Source: Hymenoscyphus infarciens (Eukaryota; Ascomycota; Leotiomycetes; Helotiales; Helotiaceae). Taken from it: a stretch of 64,000 nt of DNA. The translations under genes and the position numbers were made by a program. The stretch is taken from contig LLCB01000017.1 of NCBI GenBank assembly GCA_001414345.1, positions 186,001 through 250,000 of the forward strand. The letters run 5' to 3'. The notes under the pieces are model-generated. The model ran no database searches, had not been told where the DNA came from, and was given only the letters and a program-made list of their open reading frames with translations. Shown one piece after another: positions 58,000-64,000 of the stretch. Positions within the stretch are counted from its first letter, which is position 1; each line of letters starts with the position of its first letter.

Positions 58000-60900
58000 A
58001 ATAGCTTTTATAATATCTCTTTTAAGCTTATTATTACTTTTTATTTTAATTTTAATTTAGTTTAAAATTAGACTATTATAATATTATTCTTAAATAGCTA
58101 GAATTCTAGAAATCTCCTAGATAGCTAGTAATACTAGAGTTTAGTATCTATATAAATAGCTAGTAAAAATCGTATTTTATATATTAAGAAATTAGAATAT
58201 ACTAAGTATTCTTAAGAATCTTAATAACTCTCTTAGTATAAGAATTATTATTTATAATTTAAATAGTTAATATATAATAGTTATCTAAAAAAACTCTTAA
58301 ATTAACCTCTTTATCTCTTTTAAATTAATATTTAATATATTAGATTTAAAAGTAACCTCTAGTCTCTTCTAAGCTCTACTTCTAAGTATAGAGCCTCTTT
58401 TTAGAGAAGAGAGTTAAGTACTAACTAAAGAGTCTCTAGCTTATATCTATACTCTTAAAAATAATAAAGGTAAAGATATAGCTCTTAGAAGCTAGAGAGA
58501 CTAATAAGACTTTTTAAATATAGATAAGATATAGAGAGTAATATAGACTATAAAGGCTAAAGATTAAGAAAAAGAAGAAAGAATCTAGTAGTAAAATAAC
58601 TAAATTACTTAATTAATAGATTTAGTATAATAAATTAGTAAATACTTATTAAGTAATAATTAGAGTCTAAGTTCTTACTAACTAAATTAAACTTCTGCTT
58701 TATACTCTTCTATTATACTAGACTATCTTTAAATATAAAACTCTATCTCTAATATTCTTCTTTTATAATAATTATAATAATCTATCTCTTAATTTTAAGC
58801 TAAAACTATACTAAAAGCTTAATTATCTATTAAAAGTAAAATTATAAAGAAAATTAAACTTTTAAATAATAGTACTTTATCTACTTATAAGTAATAGAAG
58901 ATATCTATATATAATAGACTCTAAATAAATACTAACTATTACTATACTTCTAAAACTTATAAAGCGCTTATTTAGAAGACGACTATAAAACTTACTAAGA
59001 ACTACTTAGAGCTCTAATATAAGTTAGATATAGGTAATATAGCTTTTAAAGATTAATAAGATATAATAAAACTTCTTAATTCTTACTTTTTAACTAGTTA
59101 TAAGAAAGAGAATACTTAAAATAAATTTTAAGCTTTATAAATAGATAGAAAGAGTTATATAGAAGAAACCTTTTTAGAGTTTAAAGTATACTTCTTAAAT
59201 ATAGCTATACTTACGAAGATACTAGAGTTAAAAAGATTCTACTAAATATAGAATAAGATTATACCTTAGCTTTAAAATAGCTTTATATTAACTAAGAGAT
59301 ATTAGAATTATAATTTTAATAAAATAATAGTAGATCTTTTCGCCTTAGATAAAGAAAAGTGTTAAAATATAGAGTTATCTATAACTAGTACTATAGTTAA
59401 ACTAATTAGTATAATCTTATTATTTAAAAAGATAAGTACTTTTTAATTCTTACCTAGCTCTATACTAAAACTCTTTCTACTCTTATATAGACTTAATCCT
59501 ATCTCTTAAAAGATTTTATAAACTTCTAGACTCTCTTCTATTAACGAAAAATTAAAAACTATATTAATAGACTAAGTTCTTACTAGTATAAAGTATTACT
59601 ATTATAATAAGCTTAGGTATTTTAAAACTAATTACTCTAATCTTTCTAATATTAATAAAATAAATAATTAACTTAAAAAAGAATAACTATTTAAAGAGTA
59701 CTCTAACTCTAACTTAAGTTAAGAGAAAAATAAAGAAGCCTAGATATAAATTCCTTTCTAAGCTTATATAAATATAACCTAATTAGACTTAACCTTTCTA
59801 AGCTTATAAGAGAAAAACAGTTCTTTATAAATACTACTCTTAGTATATAGAGATATAGTATTAAATTATAAGCTTTAGTAGATATAAGAGCTAATAAGTA
59901 CTTATTTTTAAATTAACCTCTAGTCTATTTAAAATAATAGGTTTAAAAATTTAAAGATTACTATATATAGTATTTATTTATAGATATAATAATAGTACTA
60001 AAAGCTAGGTAACTTAGTTTATATAACTATATTTAAATATTAATAAATATTATATTCTTAATTAGTTCTTTATTATTTTAGATCTTAGATAGTAAGACTT
60101 AATTATTAGTAATAAGTAGTTAAACTATTTTAAAGTCCTTCTTAACCTTTTAAAGAACTAGATTACTAAGCTAGCTAATTACCTTTTAACTCTTTACTTT
60201 AGTAAGAAGATTTTACTTTTACTTTCTAATAAGAACTAGAAACCTATTTTAAATTACTAATTAGATATAAATTAAAGAGAAGATATAATCTATTAATAAG
60301 AAAGATATAAAAAGAGTAGACTTCTATATATAGCTAAGTTATTACTCTTATTTATAATAATCATACCTTTTAAAACTTTAATCTCTAACTCTAGTTTAAA
60401 GCTTCTTTAAACTTTTAGTATAGTTTTAAAAAACTAGACTTTATACTCTTTTATTAGTAAAATAAGTATAAATACTATATATTTTAATATAAAATAACTT
60501 AACTTAGAATTTTATATAACTAGTATTTATAAGCTAGATTAGATTATTAATAAAAGATTAGCTTCTTTTTAAGATAATAATAATATAAGAGCTCTAATAT
60601 AAGCTTAACTCTTAAAATATTACTCTTCTTATAAAAACGTATTCTTAAAAATAGCTTCTAATAAGCTCTTTTTTTATTATAAATATAACTATAAGATTAC
60701 TTTAAATAAACTACTTCTTAACTCCTTTTTACTTCTATATTAATAGTTAACTATAGAGCTTAAAGCTATAAAGAAGTATCTTATAAAGAACTTAGATAGA
60801 AGGTTTATTATTAATAGTAATAGCTTTTTTACCTCTCTAATACTCTTTATTAAAAAAGCTAATAGTAATAAGTTATAATTCTATATTAATTATAAGAAGC

Positions 60901-62300
60901 TAAATACTCTAATCTAAAATAATCTTTATCTAATCTCTTAAATTAATAAGCTTCTTTTAAGAATAAAGATAGCTAAAATCTTTACTAAGTTAGATATAAG
61001 AGAAGCTTTTTATTATATCTAAATAGACTTTACTTTAGAAGAGATAACTATATTTAGAACTAGGTATAGTATATATAAATATAAGGTCCTTTCTTTTAGA
61101 CTCTATAATAGCGTTATTATCTATTAATATTATATAAATAACGTCTTAATTAATTATCTAAATAACTTTTATATTACTTACTTAGATAATATTTTAATTT
61201 ATTTAAATACTATTAAAGAATATAAGAAATAAGTTAAGAAGGTTCTAAATTAGTTTTAAAAAGTAGAACTCTAGATAGATATTAAGAAAAGCGACTTTAG
61301 TATTACTAGAATTAAATACTTAAAAAGAATATTATAAACTTCTAAATAGATACTCTATCTTACTAGATAATTTACCTCTTTTTAAAAATCAACTTTATAT
61401 TTAAAGAAATACTAAACTCTATATAAAGCTAATCTAAGAAGTCTATAACTAAGTATCTAGTACTTATCTAAGTATAAAAAAGATATACTAGTTATTAGTA
61501 TAATACTACTACTAGGTTAGCCTAGGTTTAGACTATAAGAAGTATATAGTAATTTATTAAGTTTATAAATACTCTTATCTTTAATAAGCTAAGTAATAAG
61601 ACTTTCTTTACTCTTTACTAGTATTTAACTACTCTATATAATATTTATATATAGATTTTAAATTACTTTTAAAAGATAAATATAGATTTAATACTATACT
61701 AGTATTTATTAACTAACTTAGAAAGGATTTAGTATTAATACTCTACTATTTAACTATAGATACTAAAAGACTAGCTAAACTCTTTATTTAATAGATTTAC
61801 TATTTTAGTTACTACTTTAAATTAATTATATCTAATTAAAAACCTTAATTTATATTCTTATTTTAGACTAAATTTTATTAAATAATTAGTATTAAGCTTA
61901 AGCTTAGTACTATCTATTATAAATAAATAGATAAATAGATAAAGATAATAAACTAAGATATTAATTAAAGACTAAGGTTTTTTATAACCTACTATTAAGA
62001 TAACTAGAGTAAATTAATCTCTCTAATAGATAAAATATAAATAATACTTTTATACTTATCTATTAGTATAACCTCTTATTAGCTTAAGTTTAGACTTAAT
62101 CTAAGGACTTTATAAAACTAGAATATACTAAAGACTTCTATTTCCTAAGAATAACTTAACTATAATAAAGTAGTAAAAGTAGTCTAATATATATACTCTA
62201 TATAAAGAATAGCTAAAGATAATATAAGTAAGGTTTAGAAAAGAATAGAAAATAGTAGAAATTAGTATAAAAGAGCTATTAACTAAGATATAGAAGATAA
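58000..62300 (+). mobile_element. RIP-degraded Ty3/gypsy retrotransposon remnant
   Basis: Although full of stops, plus-strand translation shows the order gag, protease, reverse transcriptase. Gag-like sequence lies near 58900-59450. A decayed zinc knuckle (YYYYNKLRYFK, once CxxC-type) lies near 59590-59625. A protease-like ALVDIRANKYLFLN lies near 59875-59915. RT blocks follow: TKLDIREAFYYI near 60985, FRTRY-like near 61045, and YLDNILIYLN (cf. YLDDILIY) near 61175-61210. RNase H-like sequence may lie near 61640-61900. No integrase or flanking LTR pair was identified, so the 3' part is probably missing or further decayed. Boundaries are approximate. Confidence 0.78.
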
Positions 62301-62304
62301 AGTC

Positions 62305-62795
62305 TACTCGGTCGGGTATTCTAGGCGTTATAGGCCCGTGCGTAAGCATTATCTAGCCTTAAAAACATACTAAAATAGACGAATCTAACACTTTTTATTA
62401 AATTCTTATTAAATAAATATACTTTATTTTCTTATATAAATATGCCTACTAAGTATATTAATACGAAAGGTCGACAGCCTCTCTACTAAAAGACGAATCA
62501 GAAGCAAGTCCCGCTTACTTAGAGGACTATAATAGTAGCCTCTTCTCTATCCTTAGATTAGATAGAGCAACTTTATAAGAACGCTATTCTACCTAATATA
62601 CCTATAACTATATTAGGTATAAGACGAATTCGAATACGTGTATAAGAGAATACTAAGAAGAGAATAAGAAAAGCTTTATTTTTTATATATAACTAGTGTC
62701 TAGAGTCTAAAATGAGTATAGAGGTGAGTTCCTAGCTAAGTATACTCTACCTCGCTATGACGCCTAGAATACCTAACCGAGTACTTATTTACTAA
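62305..62795. repeat. Inverted repeat pair in AT-rich DNA
   Basis: TACTCGGTCGGGTATTCTAG at about 62311-62330 and its near reverse complement, CTAGAATACCTAACCGAGTA, at about 62763-62782. The two copies retain unusual GC for this island. They may be ends of a small element; the inner part has an ATG-led frame with several stops. Confidence 0.4.
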
Positions 62796-63744
62796 GAATC
62801 TTAAAATAGATTATCTTAGCTAAACGCTTATTAAATAGTAAATAAGACCTTTTAAAATACTAGATTATATAAGCTACTTTTATAAGTTAAAACTTTTAAA
62901 AGAATTATTAATTTATAATATTTTTATTTTTAATATACTTTTAAAAGATTTAAATACCTCTCTACTAGAATAAAAGACTTTAGAGCCTTTATTAGATATT
63001 ATTTAAAGTATATAAGAATAGAAGATATAAGAAATATTTAATAGTAGACTTTTTAAAAGATAGCTATAATACTAAGTAAAATAGATTAGATATAATTTAA
63101 ATTCTACTAAGTATTTTATAAATAATTTTTAAAGCTTATTATATTATCTAAAAGACTTTTATACTAAATATCTAGAAGAGCTAAGACTATTTTAACTTCT
63201 TTTTAAATAGATTAATATATAAGAATTAAATAAGAATTAGATAAAAGAGTTAATTTATAAAATTCTATTAAAACTCTCTAATTCTAGTTACTCTTAATAA
63301 GGAACTTATAATAAAAACCTAAGATAAAATACTAACTAGTAGAAATGTTTAAAGTTAATAAAGTAAAGAACTAAGACTAAGTTACTACTAAAATAAGGCT
63401 TATACTACCTCTTCTTCCTCTAACTTATTATTCTTCTTCTTACTCTCTTAAGTATAAGAAGCCTAAATTAGCTCTTTCTTTATCTTCTTCTTATAAGAAC
63501 GCTTCTTACCTTAGTAACCTTTTATAATAGACTTAGAAGAGAATGCTTATAAACTCTTTAAGTAAGCTTTAAAGAGAACCTAAACCTAGGTTTAGATAGA
63601 GGTCTTATTCTCTATAGTACTATATAAGAACTATTAAATATTAGTAACTAAAACCTCTTTAATAAGTAAGAAGTACTTATAGTAACCTTAGTATAAAGTA
63701 CTTAAGTCTCTTCTAAGAGAGCGAATAATATCTCTAAACTTATA
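62796..63744. repeat. AT-rich RIP-mutated DNA, unassigned
   Basis: No open frame and no family recognised. Confidence 0.4.
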
Positions 63745-64000
63745 TTAGTACGAAATATATACAACTATAGAAGAGGTATATAGAAGTGCGTTTAGTAGAA
63801 TAATATATATAAATACTAGGCTCTAATATAGAAGAAAAGGCTAAACTAGTCTTTTCTAACTCTAGGAGAGTAAGCTACTATATATAAGAGGTTTCAGACG
63901 ATATAAAAGAGATACGAAACCGAATAATAATATACGTCGGCTAATATAAAAGCCTAAACTCTACGAAGTACGTCCGAAAGTCTAGATATATATAACCTTC
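63745..64000 (+). repeat. Dispersed repeat copy, cut by window end
   Basis: Closely matches the first ~255 bp of 16583-16947, from TTAGTACGAAATATATAC through AGTACGTCCGAAAGTCTAGA. The remainder lies beyond the window. Confidence 0.65.

Noticed and set aside
57570..62300. 57570-57985 as the 5' LTR of the Ty3/gypsy element.
   Set aside because: No copy in the same orientation lies on the other side. The nearest copy (63745) is inverted, and other copies occur alone inside unrelated elements.
62128..62349. 73-codon minus-strand frame in the last AT island.
   Set aside because: Its composition is that of random AT-rich DNA (I, F, Y, L, S) and it overlaps the gypsy remnant and an inverted repeat.

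Overview
This is genomic DNA from a filamentous ascomycete (Pezizomycotina; a Leotiomycetes-like fungus is my best guess). The evidence is short GT-AG introns (45-60 nt) with CTAAC-type branch sites, fungal-only families (SNG1/DUF3533 membrane protein, Zn2Cys6 regulator, HET domain, GH6 cellobiohydrolase), and long AT-rich tracts with the TpA-rich, CpA/TpG-poor look of repeat-induced point mutation (RIP). No base-composition statistics were computed; all positions were read by eye.

The window alternates between two compartments. Gene-bearing islands lie at about 1.25-3.3, 7.0-15.8, 18.5-31.2, 31.9-43.3 and 47.8-51.9 kb. AT-rich islands of decayed transposons lie at 0-1.2, 3.3-7.0, 15.8-18.5, 43.3-47.8 and 51.9-64.0 kb, plus a small block at 31.2-31.9 kb that is the inside of an intron.

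Intact or near-intact genes, left to right: SNG1-like membrane protein; tRNA-Gly(GCC); BolA-like mitochondrial protein (minus); secreted GH6 cellobiohydrolase (minus); RIO1 kinase (minus) and cohesin SMC3 (plus), divergent over a 300-bp promoter; two divergent cupin proteins; a single-pass membrane protein; an unrecognised four-exon gene (minus); a protein kinase with a possible FHA-like front part; and a Myb/SANT-like gene (minus). Two regulatory or recognition genes are dead: a Zn2Cys6 transcription factor (7.9-9.9 kb) and a HET-domain gene (18.8-20.2 kb). Each carries stop codons and a MITE inside its coding sequence.

The strongest observation is the tRNA-Gly(GCC) gene at 11177-11326. Besides an ordinary 28-nt intron after position 37, it carries a 51-nt insert in the T arm with the full signature of a spliceosomal intron (GTAAGC, CTAAC, TAG). 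Removing it exactly restores a 71-nt tRNA. Other notable structures are a 733-nt cupin intron bounded by a 12-bp inverted repeat that supplies its own 3' splice site; a hAT-like element with an 8-bp target duplication and two further insertions nested inside; a 4.5-kb element with roughly 150-bp inverted ends and an 8-bp target duplication; a MITE family present as both clean and RIP-mutated copies; and an interleaved MITE cluster with a ~300-bp inverted repeat after a cupin gene.
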